From Chthonomonas sp. UBA6659 (GTDB taxonomy: Bacteria; Armatimonadota; Fimbriimonadia; Fimbriimonadales; Fimbriimonadaceae): a stretch of 15,452 nucleotides of DNA. This document shows positions 7,532 to 14,331 of the stretch, in pieces. Every line of letters begins with the position of its first letter. Position 1 is the stretch's first letter. Under the pieces are notes generated by a model. It searched no databases. It was given only the letters and a program-made list of their open reading frames with translations, and was not told the origin of the DNA. Position numbers and translations under genes: made by a program. Location of the stretch: the NCBI GenBank assembly GCA_002455425.1, contig DKKT01000015.1, forward strand, positions 1-15,452. Direction: 5' to 3'.

Positions 7532-7558
7532 ACGGCCCTCCCGAATCGGGAGGGCCGT
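7532..7558. terminator. Bidirectional hairpin between the cyclase gene and the glycine-rich lipoprotein gene
   Basis: Near-perfect palindrome with arms acggccctcccga and tcgggagggccgt around one A. It starts right after the stop at 7531 and ends 8 bases before the convergent stop at 7567. No T-run is present. Confidence 0.75.
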
Positions 7559-7566
7559 GAGGTCGC

Positions 7567-9567
7567 CTACTCGACTTTGCGGAGGCGGAACCGGTAGTGG
7601 CCCGATCCGCCGAACATGCCGATGACGACCGGTGTGTTCGGATTCTCGATCGCGAACGATGCCGTGCTTCCAATCCCCGGCGTGCTTGGGGTGCCGCCGA
7701 CATTCAGGAAGAATGCCGTTGCTTGGGCTGGGGCCTCGAGGACGTGGACTTCGTAGAACCCGGGAGTGAGGCGGGCGACGAAGTGATCCTTGTCGCTGAA
7801 TTCCGAGAGCATGCCGATTCCATCGGCCGTCTCTCCGGCCTTCTCGATAGGAGGCAGAGGCGTGCTGGAGTCTTCGCTGTCGTTCGGCTCCCGCTCGTCG
7901 ACGGAACCGCCCCCGCCCCCTCCTCCTCCGCCATCGTCGCAGGGCTTCCCGGGCTGCCCGTCGAGACCGTCCGGAACCTGACTACCGGTCCCGTGGATCC
8001 CGGCTGCGCCGGCGGGCTTCCCGTCGCCCCCGTTGCCGCCGTTTCCGGCTAGCCCCATCGCCATTCCGTTTGCGCCCACGGGTTGGCCCTGGCCGGGATC
8101 GCCCGGTGTCGCCGCGGCATCACCGCCGGAACCACCGTTGCCGCCCTTGTCCGGGGGATTGTCGCAGTTCGAAGCACCGTGGCCGCCGTCGCCACCGCGT
8201 ACGGTCGCGGTGCCGCCGTTGCCTCCCGGACCGTCCTCCATCGCACCGGCCGCACCACCCGCAAGCGAGGTCGTCGAGTCACCCCCTTTGCCTGCGATCG
8301 CGGTGGCCTTGCCGCCCTTTCCGCCCTGGGTGCCGGGCTTCCCGTTGTCGTTACCGCCCCGGCCGCCGGTCGCGGTCGCGTGGCCGCCGTCACCCCCGTT
8401 GCCACCGTTGACTCGGAGGTTGAAGAGCCCGGTGATGTCGGTGCCGGCCGAACCCGGCAACGCGCCGAGTCCACCTTGCCCGCCGGTCGCCTTCGCATCG
8501 TGACCGGCCTTGCCCGGCTTGCCGTCCTCACCCGGGAGCCCGGTGGCGGTTGCGGCCCCGCCCCGTCCGCCCCGCCCGAAGTTGATGGTCAGGGTCTGCT
8601 GGATGTCGATACCGTGAAGGATCCCAAGGAATGCCGACGCCATTACGAACTTGCCCGTGTTCCCCCCGTTGCCCCCCTTGGCGACGGCCTTCGGGGTGGT
8701 CGTGGGACCCGAGGTCGCATCGCCGCCACTCCCTCCATCGCCGAGGTTGAACGTCACCGGACCGTTGACGACGATCCGGTCCGCTTCGAGCGCGACCGAG
8801 CCGCCATCCTTGCCGTCGCCGCCCTTGGCATTGTCGCCGTTTCGATTCGCACCGTCCGCCCCCGGCGGGAGGGTGTAGGTGATCGGGGCTCCGCCGGCCG
8901 TACCGCCGACATGGAGAGGACCGAGGACATTGACCCATAGATGCTTGCGCCGCGCGCCCGGTGCCCACACGATGGGCGGAAGGACGGTCGGATTCCCAAA
9001 CAGATCGCGGCCGGCCACACTCGGCATCGCGCGAGTCCGCTCGACGCCGATCCCAAGGTTCTGTTGTTGGAAGCGGGCGTCCATGACGGCTTCGGTGGGA
9101 ATCGCTGAGCGTGACGAGACGATGATCACATCGCCGTCGACCCCGTCGATCTTTCCATTCGGCCCGACCTCGAGACCGCCTTGGGGGATCAGCGTCAGTC
9201 GCCCGGCGGCACCGATTCGTCCGTCGAGAGTGGCCTTGCCGGTGACCTCGAGAACCAAGTCGCCGGACGACGCGAGCTTGGCCCCGGGCTTGATCGTGAG
9301 GTTTTTGCACTTGACGTCGCCCGAGAGGCTCGTGTCACGATCGATGACAAGATCGGTGAGCGCGCCTCCGCCCCCCGATCCACCTCCCGTCGATCCTCCA
9401 CCGGTCGACCCACCTCCGGTGGATCCTCCTCCGGTCGATCCCCCTCCAGAGAATCCGCCGCCGGCTCCGCCGCCGCCGCATCCGATGACGACCGCGAGAG
9501 CGAGGGCGACGACGCTTCCCACGGTGACCGACTTGATCCGGTCCGAGTAGTTGATTTTGCTGTTCAT
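7567..9567 (-). CDS. Large glycine-rich lipoprotein with C-terminal PPC-like domain
   Basis: The 666-residue protein has a signal peptide ending in lipobox VIGC (Cys30), so it is lipid-anchored. After Cys30 comes a flexible linker of Gly plus about four GGGST units. A strand-rich part follows (LTIKPGAKLASSGDLVLEV, GKIDGVDGDVIIVSS), typical of a parallel beta-helix. Residues about 240-550 are a low-complexity region of GGNGGDGG, GKPGKAG and similar units, looking like PE_PGRS or collagen-type sequence. The last ~110 residues open with EREPNDSEDS and continue SDKDHFVARLTPGFYEVHV, which fits a bacterial pre-peptidase C-terminal (PPC) domain. ATG 9567 is chosen because AGGAG (9574-9578) precedes it and the signal peptide starts there. 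It is probably a surface-exposed stalk or matrix protein; no enzyme domain is seen. Confidence 0.82.
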   Translation of the reverse strand: MNSKINYSDRIKSVTVGSVVALALAVVIGCGGGGAGGGFSGGGSTGGGSTGGGSTGGGSTGGGSGGGGALTDLVIDRDTSLSGDVKCKNLTIKPGAKLASSGDLVLEVTGKATLDGRIGAAGRLTLIPQGGLEVGPNGKIDGVDGDVIIVSSRSAIPTEAVMDARFQQQNLGIGVERTRAMPSVAGRDLFGNPTVLPPIVWAPGARRKHLWVNVLGPLHVGGTAGGAPITYTLPPGADGANRNGDNAKGGDGKDGGSVALEADRIVVNGPVTFNLGDGGSGGDATSGPTTTPKAVAKGGNGGNTGKFVMASAFLGILHGIDIQQTLTINFGRGGRGGAATATGLPGEDGKPGKAGHDAKATGGQGGLGALPGSAGTDITGLFNLRVNGGNGGDGGHATATGGRGGNDNGKPGTQGGKGGKATAIAGKGGDSTTSLAGGAAGAMEDGPGGNGGTATVRGGDGGHGASNCDNPPDKGGNGGSGGDAAATPGDPGQGQPVGANGMAMGLAGNGGNGGDGKPAGAAGIHGTGSQVPDGLDGQPGKPCDDGGGGGGGGGSVDEREPNDSEDSSTPLPPIEKAGETADGIGMLSEFSDKDHFVARLTPGFYEVHVLEAPAQATAFFLNVGGTPSTPGIGSTASFAIENPNTPVVIGMFGGSGHYRFRLRKVE
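9376..9446 (-). repeat. 15-base tandem repeat encoding GGGST units
   Basis: About four and a half imperfect 15-base units inside the lipoprotein gene, each encoding Gly-Gly-Gly-Ser-Thr directly after the lipidated Cys. Units differ mostly at third positions (gtcgatcctccaccg, gtcgacccacctccg, gtggatcctcctccg). The number of units could vary by slippage and change tether length. Confidence 0.75.
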
Positions 9568-9573
9568 GGTGTT

Positions 9574-9578
9574 CTCCT
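9574..9578 (-). promoter_or_regulatory. Ribosome binding site fixing the lipoprotein start
   Basis: AGGAG on the minus strand lies 6 bases before ATG 9567. Upstream in-frame starts would bury the signal peptide behind 47 residues. Confidence 0.6.
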
Positions 9579-9862
9579 GTTGTTCGGCTTGCGCCGTAGA
9601 GGAGAGTCGTTCGGGGCGATGACAGAACCCTGACAACCCGGGACGCCCGACCCCAAGGCCCGAGATGAATCCACTCGAAGACTTGGACGATCGGCGGCGG
9701 GCCTTCAAGGAAAGGCACGCAATTGATTACGGTTAGCCTTGCAAACCACTCGGGTACTGCCAACGACAGAACGGTCCATGGCAACTCCGAAGGTCAGTAC
9801 CAGGGAAACATCTCAATGAAGGCCACAAAATGCCGTGGATGACGACCGACACGTTCGGCTAG
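9579..9862. other. Intergenic region between the lipoprotein gene and the RHS cassette island
   Basis: There is no convincing gene here. Reading the minus strand, TTGTCAG-GGTT-CTGTCAT (9619-9636) resembles a Pho box: two 7-base direct repeats with a 4-base spacer, about 50 bases before the lipoprotein start. A 23-codon frame at 9665-9736 (plus) has no support beyond being open. At 9830-9862 a short frame reads MPWMTTDTFG and ends in TAG. It resembles RHS core residues and leads directly into RHS copy A, so the island's left edge lies near 9830. Confidence 0.5.
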
Positions 9863-10107
9863 GGCCCGTTCGGGCACGGCGGTGCCTACGGGTACCAAAC
9901 CGACCCCGATACGGGCCTGATGCTCCTCGGGCATCGGTTCTTCGACCCTTCCGTGGGCCGATTCCTCACCCGCGACCCGATCAAGGACGGCCGGAACTGG
10001 TATGGTTATGGCGGCGGTTGGGCCAATCCGGTCAACAGCGTCGACCCGGATGGGCTCATGCCTTTCCAGGCGGACGTCGTCCCGACCGATGAGGGCCTAG
10101 GATGGAA
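9863..10107 (+). repeat. RHS core repeat, copy A
   Basis: This 245-base segment matches 12014-12258 in copy B with no indels and about 21 mismatches by hand count (about 91% identity). It encodes GPFGHGGAYGYQTDP and the DPSVGRFLTRDP core up to GLGWN. Copies A and B diverge after GLGWN, where the variable C-terminal part begins. Confidence 0.9.
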
Positions 10108-10615
10108 TGATCGTTCGGCTCCATATGGGTGCCCGTGGCTCGATGGACTGGCGGGCTTTGGGGACGGGGTCAGCGGCGGGTTCAGCCGCACGGTACGCGG
10201 CTGGCTTGGCGCAGGCGATGTGGTCAACACCGACAGCGGTGCCTACGGCTGGGGCGAGATCGGTGGCACGGTCTACTCGATGGTCTTGCCTGGGCCGAAA
10301 GGGACAGGCGCACTCTCGAAGCTGAGTGATGTTCCGACGCCCGTTGGTGCAATTCCTGGCATTTACGTTGCTACAACGAAGAAGGGACTGAAGTACGTCG
10401 GGCAATCGGGTGACCTGTTCAACCGCATTCGTCCTGGTCACCATGCCAACATTGACTTTTCCAAGGGCGTTGACTTTCTCCCGATGCCTGGATCGACGAA
10501 GCTAGAAAGAGAGATTGCAGAACACCTCCTGATTGAAGAAATGGGTGGCACAGAAGTACTGGCCAACAAGCGCATGCCGCTCGGGAAGAACAGAATGCAC
10601 CTGAAAAGCAAGTGA
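9920..10615 (+). CDS. Truncated RHS C-terminus with GIY-YIG nuclease-like toxin tip
   Basis: RHS proteins are secreted shells that deliver a variable C-terminal toxin. This fragment starts inside the core (in-frame homology begins at 9863, just after a TAG at 9860-9862), so it lacks shell and export signals. Counting from ATG 9920, residues 1-62 are core (DPSVGRFLTRDPIKDG, VNSVDPDGL) and 75-135 are a pre-toxin linker shared in pattern with cassette B (RGWLG.GD, YGWGEIGGTV). Residues 146-231 are a GIY-YIG-like nuclease: GIY 147-149, YVG 159-161, Arg169/171, His174/175, Glu196 in KLEREI and Asn216 near the end. These match the five conserved GIY-YIG positions by eye. It would cut DNA or RNA in a rival cell. 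The next gene starts at its stop codon (GTGA). As it stands it is probably a silent cassette. Confidence 0.78.
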   Translation: MLLGHRFFDPSVGRFLTRDPIKDGRNWYGYGGGWANPVNSVDPDGLMPFQADVVPTDEGLGWNDRSAPYGCPWLDGLAGFGDGVSGGFSRTVRGWLGAGDVVNTDSGAYGWGEIGGTVYSMVLPGPKGTGALSKLSDVPTPVGAIPGIYVATTKKGLKYVGQSGDLFNRIRPGHHANIDFSKGVDFLPMPGSTKLEREIAEHLLIEEMGGTEVLANKRMPLGKNRMHLKSK

Positions 10616-11466
10616 TCATCAGACTCCTTGAAGAATCGGATACTTACCGAATCGTTAGCCGGGACAGTGAAATCTGGCTTGAGCCTGTCGGTCCATGGCA
10701 AATGTCACACATTATGCTGCTAGAGTCTAGGAAGATCGAGAATCTGCGTGTGAGCTACAGCAATGAGTGCAGGTATGAAGACGTCTCCTTTCTGAAAGAC
10801 ATAGCACATCTGCGCGGACTGCACATTGCCCAAACTGGGAGTATTGACCTTGGTGGCCTCTCAGCAGTTCGCCTGCTAGAGCAGCTGCGACTCCACATTT
10901 ATGGTCGTGCCCACGTCGATCTTTCACTCTTTCCAGAACTACGGAAGCTAGATGCAATGTGGAAACCTAGGTATGTGCACCTCGACCACTGCCTCCAACT
11001 TCAGGAACTATGCATTCTATCAGCAAACGTCCGGGTTCATGACTCTATAGGACGCTTGCCCCAGCTAAAGAAGCTTAGCATATTCGGCTCTGGCAGACCC
11101 GATCTTCAATATTTACCAGCATCCATGGAGTGGTTACGATTGACCCGATGCGCCAAGCTTAGGGATATCACACGATTATCCTCGCTACAGAACTTGTCCG
11201 AGCTATGGGTGCAGGAGTCTCGAACCTTTGAATCACTAGACTCACTTGCGAGTTGTACGGCACTGAAATCCATCGTTCTCGAAGGAGTCAAGTGCATTCG
11301 CTCGGTAGATCCGCTCCTAGCACTACCATGCCTTTCGTATCTTCAGCTGGATACACAAGAACCCTTAAGCTCATCGGATGTCCGAAAGCTTGAGAACTCA
11401 ACGATTGGCCAGGTTGTGCTTAGCCGCAAGAACAGGCTAGTATTCGAACGCTACACGTCTACTTAA
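10612..11466 (+). CDS. Leucine-rich-repeat protein, probable immunity to the GIY-YIG tip
   Basis: The GTG start overlaps the toxin stop (GTGA), the usual toxin-immunity arrangement. The 284-residue soluble protein has no signal peptide. It carries about eight leucine-rich repeats of 20-24 residues (FLKDIAHLRGLHIAQT, LSAVRLLEQLRLHI, RLPQLKKLSIFGSG, LSSLQNLSELWVQES, LASCTALKSIVLEGV, LLALPCLSYLQLD), giving a curved binding surface. Base composition is near 50% GC in the stretch I sampled, clearly lower than gatB and neighbours, which suggests transfer. Role inferred from position and fold: binding and blocking the nuclease tip. I cannot name its family. A regulatory or unrelated LRR protein is the less likely alternative. 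Confidence 0.75.
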   Translation: MIIRLLEESDTYRIVSRDSEIWLEPVGPWQMSHIMLLESRKIENLRVSYSNECRYEDVSFLKDIAHLRGLHIAQTGSIDLGGLSAVRLLEQLRLHIYGRAHVDLSLFPELRKLDAMWKPRYVHLDHCLQLQELCILSANVRVHDSIGRLPQLKKLSIFGSGRPDLQYLPASMEWLRLTRCAKLRDITRLSSLQNLSELWVQESRTFESLDSLASCTALKSIVLEGVKCIRSVDPLLALPCLSYLQLDTQEPLSSSDVRKLENSTIGQVVLSRKNRLVFERYTST

Positions 11467-11516
11467 GTGTCAAACGTCGAGAATCTCCAAAGGACATGTG
11501 ATAAGGCTACTATGGG

Positions 11517-11702
11517 GTGCGAACTGACTGCGACGGCGGTCTCATGAACGTTGACTCGAACTACGACAACGGCGACAAGCTGACTTCGGTCACGTGGACC
11601 GGAGGCTCTAAGACGTACGGATATGACAATGCCGGTCGACTGACTTCTGTCACGACCGGCGGGGTCACCACCGATGTCGCTTACAATCACGACACCGCGT
11701 GA
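11517..11702 (+). pseudogene. RHS YD-repeat fragment, 5' part of cassette B, cut off by a frameshift
   Basis: Encodes two typical RHS/YD repeats (SNYDNGDKLTSVTWTGGSKT and YGYDNAGRLTSVTTGG), then VAYNHDTA and a TGA. The reading continues naturally in the next frame as TSISRSGMTTNTFVYNG. Adding one base in gcgtgacg to read gcgctgacg would restore AYNHDTALTSISRSG, the expected YD-repeat continuation. The start is arbitrary (GTG 11517 or ATG 11544), and there is no RHS shell upstream, so this is a broken remnant rather than a gene. Confidence 0.75.
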
Positions 11703-12790
11703 CGTCGATCTCCCGGTCGGGGATGACGACGAACACGTTCGTCTATAACGGTTTCGGGACGCGGACGTCGAAGACCGACTCGACCGGCACCGGGACCTAC
11801 CTGCGCGATGGCGTGGGCGTGACCTCGCCCGTGCTCTCGGATGGGGCGGCGACTTACACCCCCGGCATCTCGGAGCGGCGCGGCTCGACATCGACCTATC
11901 AGCTCAATGGGCTGAAAAGCACGTTCGCGCAGAGCGACGCGAGCGGCGGTCACGTCTCGTCGCGGAACTATGACGCGTTCGGGGCGGTGACGTCGTCGAG
12001 CGGGACTCACCAAGGGCCGTTCGGGTACGGCGGGCCCTATGGCTACCAAACCGACCCGGATACGGGCTTGATGCTCCTCGGGCATCGGTTCTACGATCCC
12101 TCCGTGGGCCGATTCCTCACCCGCGACCCGATCAAGGATGGCCGGAACTGGTATGGTTATGGTGGCGGGTACGGCAATCCGGTCAACAGCGTCGACCCGG
12201 ATGGGCTCATGCCTTTCCAGGCAGACGTCGTGCCGACGGATGAGGGGCTAGGATGGAACCATGGCCTTCCAGGTAATGATCCTTGGTGCGATTTCTTCGC
12301 CGGCTGGGGAGACACGCTGACCCTCGGTGGAACAAAAATCGCGCGGCGCTGGCTCGGGGAAGAGCTGGGTGTAGGCGACGCCAATGACAGCGTCGATTTC
12401 GGCTCATCGCAGTATGGTTGGGGTCAGACAGTGGGAACGGTGAACGATGTGTTGCTGGGCGGTGCCGGAGGATGGAAGGCTGGCGCAAAACGAATAGGCA
12501 CGGAGTTTTCACACACGATGCCGAAGCGCTTGCTTCAACCTTACGCTGATCGAGGATCCAAGCTCGCGAAAAAGTTGATTGGCAAGTGTCGCCTGAATGG
12601 CAATTACGTAAGCCCCAAGTTTCATGCGCGAACAGATCCTCACCGCTATCTCAAGGGCGAAAGAAAGGCGACAAAGCAGCTCCTTGCTCAGCCACTTCGG
12701 GCGCTTCTGCGACTTCCGTTTTGGCTTTCAGGTGGTTTGGCCGGCGGAGCGATGGGAGTAGGCTATACCGCATTGGGGCGCGAACGATGA
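11699..12790 (+). CDS. Truncated RHS core with second toxin-like tip (GNYVSP motif)
   Basis: The 363-codon frame from GTG 11699 follows the frameshift. Residues 14-186 are RHS core: FVYNGFGTRTSK, LSDGAATYTPGISERR, YDAFGAV, LGHRFYDPSVGRFLTRDP, VNSVDPDGL and DVVPTDEGLGWN. The autocleavage-type Asp-Pro motifs are present as DPIK (143) and DPDG (166), with Lys where RHS proteins often have Gly. Residues 202-262 are a linker like that of cassette A. The tail from about 264 (KRIGTEFSHTMPKRLL, RLNGNYVSPKFHARTDPHRY) is a variable tip that I associate with RHS C-termini of undefined activity. It ends in a Gly/Ala-rich hydrophobic stretch (343-360). Conserved His, Asp and Asn in the motif could be catalytic. 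It is probably a silent cassette unless recombined. Confidence 0.75.
   Translation: MTSISRSGMTTNTFVYNGFGTRTSKTDSTGTGTYLRDGVGVTSPVLSDGAATYTPGISERRGSTSTYQLNGLKSTFAQSDASGGHVSSRNYDAFGAVTSSSGTHQGPFGYGGPYGYQTDPDTGLMLLGHRFYDPSVGRFLTRDPIKDGRNWYGYGGGYGNPVNSVDPDGLMPFQADVVPTDEGLGWNHGLPGNDPWCDFFAGWGDTLTLGGTKIARRWLGEELGVGDANDSVDFGSSQYGWGQTVGTVNDVLLGGAGGWKAGAKRIGTEFSHTMPKRLLQPYADRGSKLAKKLIGKCRLNGNYVSPKFHARTDPHRYLKGERKATKQLLAQPLRALLRLPFWLSGGLAGGAMGVGYTALGRER
11738..12258 (+). repeat. RHS core repeat, copy B (longest)
   Basis: Its first 464 bases (11738-12201) align with copy C (14791-15254) without indels and with about 41 mismatches by hand count. Its last 245 bases (12014-12258) align with copy A with about 21. 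It spans from FVYNGFG to GLGWN of the RHS core. Confidence 0.92.
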
Positions 12791-13566
12791 AGTGGCCATT
12801 TTCACGTCGAGAGAGTCTTGACGACGCCGAGATGCGGTTCCTCCAGGCGATACGAACGTCGCTGTCGCCCGACCTCGGCGCGAGGATCGACCCCTGGCTT
12901 GAGCAGAAGGGGAGGGTCCGCAGATCAGCAGAGGAATCTGTGATGAGGACCGAGGGCTTCATGACTCACTCTAAGGGGCCTGACCTTTATCAGGTTGCGG
13001 GTGTGAGGTACTCTGTAGACAGTAGGGTGGGCTGTGCGGAGCTATGCGTTGACGGAGGCAATCTGAGCGGAATCACTTTCGGACCTCTAGGAAGAGAGCT
13101 CTTCGCGAGGGCGGAGATTATTGAGGCGCGGCAGTACCAGTTGCCGGATTTGCAGTTGCTATCTAATGATTACGCGTGGCTAACAAGCCGGCTATCAGAA
13201 GTCCGGCTCTCAGCCACGGGTCTCCAAGCTTCCTCCGCTTGCACACAGGAGACTATCCTTGACTTGGAATGGCGTCTCGGAGACAAGCTGCCGGTAAGCC
13301 TTGTCGAGTATCTAACTCATACGTCTCGCTTTCGCACGGACTCTATTTGCTTTGATGGCGGCCTGTTGCCCCGTTACGTGTTTCCCTGGAATAATGACTG
13401 CTTCATTGTCGCTGACTATGGGAACCTTCTGCGATACGTCTTCCTTCAGCGAGAGCTAACGGATGTAAGCTTTGGCGTGTTCGATCAGTCCGACCAAGAG
13501 GTGATATTCACGACGCCGAGCTTCGAGTCTGCCCTCGAAGTGCTCGTTCCACAGGAAGACGAGTGA
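12787..13566 (+). CDS. SUKH/SMI1-like protein, probable immunity to cassette B toxin
   Basis: ATG 12787 overlaps the toxin stop (ATGA), as expected for immunity. The 259-residue soluble protein has no signal peptide. Its C-terminal half looks like the SUKH (SMI1/KNR4) superfamily, the commonest immunity fold for polymorphic toxins: ILDLEWRLGDKLPVSLVEYL at 157-176, FIVADYGNLLRYVF at 206-219, and FTTPSFESALEVL near the end. The first ~140 residues are an extra part (MKWPFSRRESL, then YQVAGVRYSVDS and LSGITFGPLGREL) that I cannot place. Domain assignment is by motif reading only. Its composition is also lower in GC than the core genome. Confidence 0.7.
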   Translation: MKWPFSRRESLDDAEMRFLQAIRTSLSPDLGARIDPWLEQKGRVRRSAEESVMRTEGFMTHSKGPDLYQVAGVRYSVDSRVGCAELCVDGGNLSGITFGPLGRELFARAEIIEARQYQLPDLQLLSNDYAWLTSRLSEVRLSATGLQASSACTQETILDLEWRLGDKLPVSLVEYLTHTSRFRTDSICFDGGLLPRYVFPWNNDCFIVADYGNLLRYVFLQRELTDVSFGVFDQSDQEVIFTTPSFESALEVLVPQEDE

Positions 13567-13603
13567 GCCGCATCGAATGACGCCGCGGTGGAGAAACTCG
13601 TAA

Positions 13604-13960
13604 ATGCTTATCATTGATCAGTTGCTGGCGCTTACGAAAGCAGGCTCGCAAGAGCGGCGGCAAGTCGCAATTGAGGAGATTTTCCGGCGGGATCGGATCG
13701 ACAGGGCCAATGGGGTTGGGGACCAGATAGCTAAAAAGCGATTCATCTATCGACCTCTGGGCGACAACTCCAACGCGTTCGCCTATACAGTTTTGGTACG
13801 CACTGGAGTGATTAAGGGGTGGAATGCATCTGAAGGGCCCGAGAAGATTAGTTCGAATCAACTTACAGCTGTCCCTGGCGGAGCGGACTATGCTCCTCGT
13901 TGGACGAGGAAACTACTTCCATGGACGGCAAGCAAGCAAAAGCTCGAGATATCGCGATGA
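13604..13960 (+). CDS. Small protein of unknown function with NSNAFA motif, possible orphan toxin tip
   Basis: This 118-residue soluble protein starts at ATG 13604, with GGAG ten bases upstream and an in-frame TAA directly before the ATG, so the frame cannot extend left into an RHS core. The N-terminus is helical and charged (LTKAGSQERRQVAIEEIFRR). The centre reads RPLGDNSNAFAYTVLVRTGV (51-68 core), a pattern like the Asn-Ser-Asn-Ser/Ala-Phe stretch seen in some RHS C-terminal domains. I recall this only loosely. The end is basic (RWTRKLLPW). It overlaps the next, membrane-anchored gene by ATGA, as toxin-immunity pairs here do. I infer an orphan toxin or toxin remnant; function is not established. 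Confidence 0.55.
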   Translation: MLIIDQLLALTKAGSQERRQVAIEEIFRRDRIDRANGVGDQIAKKRFIYRPLGDNSNAFAYTVLVRTGVIKGWNASEGPEKISSNQLTAVPGGADYAPRWTRKLLPWTASKQKLEISR

Positions 13961-14331
13961 TTCGCTCTCAGTGGCTCGTGATGCTCTGCGCCGTTCTCCT
14001 CGGGTTTGGATGCGGATGGTCTACCCTCTGGTACGCTTGGTGTCGTACAGAGGAAGACGCGTTGACTCAAGGCATCGCGCTTAGTCGGATCGCCTCGGAG
14101 GCCGTTCAAATGCGCTTAACTGACAAGGAACTCGCCAAAAGAATTCTCGCGATCGACCCCCATGCAATCTACGGGTCGTCGTATCCGGAGCACCCTTACG
14201 AAGTATACATGATGCGGCCGCTTTCTCGAACTCTGGGAATGGGAACTCAATGGACGTTCAACTACCGACTTGATGCGGATGGACGGTGCAGTGTTGCCTG
14301 GCTCGAACCCCGGCCCGTGGACTACCTGTGA
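13957..14331 (+). CDS. Small membrane-anchored protein, paralogue 1
   Basis: ATG 13957 overlaps the previous stop (ATGA); a TTG at 13900 in the same frame is less likely because it would overlap the previous gene by 60 bases. The 124-residue protein has one N-terminal membrane helix (about residues 5-28, WLVMLCAVLLGFGCGWSTLW), then an outward-facing domain ending in QWTFNYRLDADGRCSVAWLE. The next gene's product ends in the same pattern (WALHFRLDDEGRCNQAWLE), so the two are diverged tandem paralogues. Not recognised. By position these are candidate immunity proteins acting in the envelope, possibly against the product of 13604. Confidence 0.6.
   Translation: MIRSQWLVMLCAVLLGFGCGWSTLWYAWCRTEEDALTQGIALSRIASEAVQMRLTDKELAKRILAIDPHAIYGSSYPEHPYEVYMMRPLSRTLGMGTQWTFNYRLDADGRCSVAWLEPRPVDYL

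Noticed and set aside
7930..8860. Glycine-rich repeats considered as a CRISPR array or intergenic repeat
   Set aside because: The units are irregular, continuous in a coding frame and have no spacer structure.
8033..9550. Long proline- or arginine-rich plus-strand frames opposite the glycine-rich lipoprotein gene
   Set aside because: They are the complement of GGN-rich codons (giving Pro and Arg runs) and have no start signals or recognisable domains.
9665..9736. 23-codon plus-strand frame between the lipoprotein gene and copy A
   Set aside because: No ribosome site, no similarity that I recognise, and a length expected by chance.
11463..11891. Minus-strand frame of 142 codons opposite the start of cassette B
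   Set aside because: It overlaps clear RHS coding sequence on the plus strand and has an Arg/Ser-rich shadow composition.
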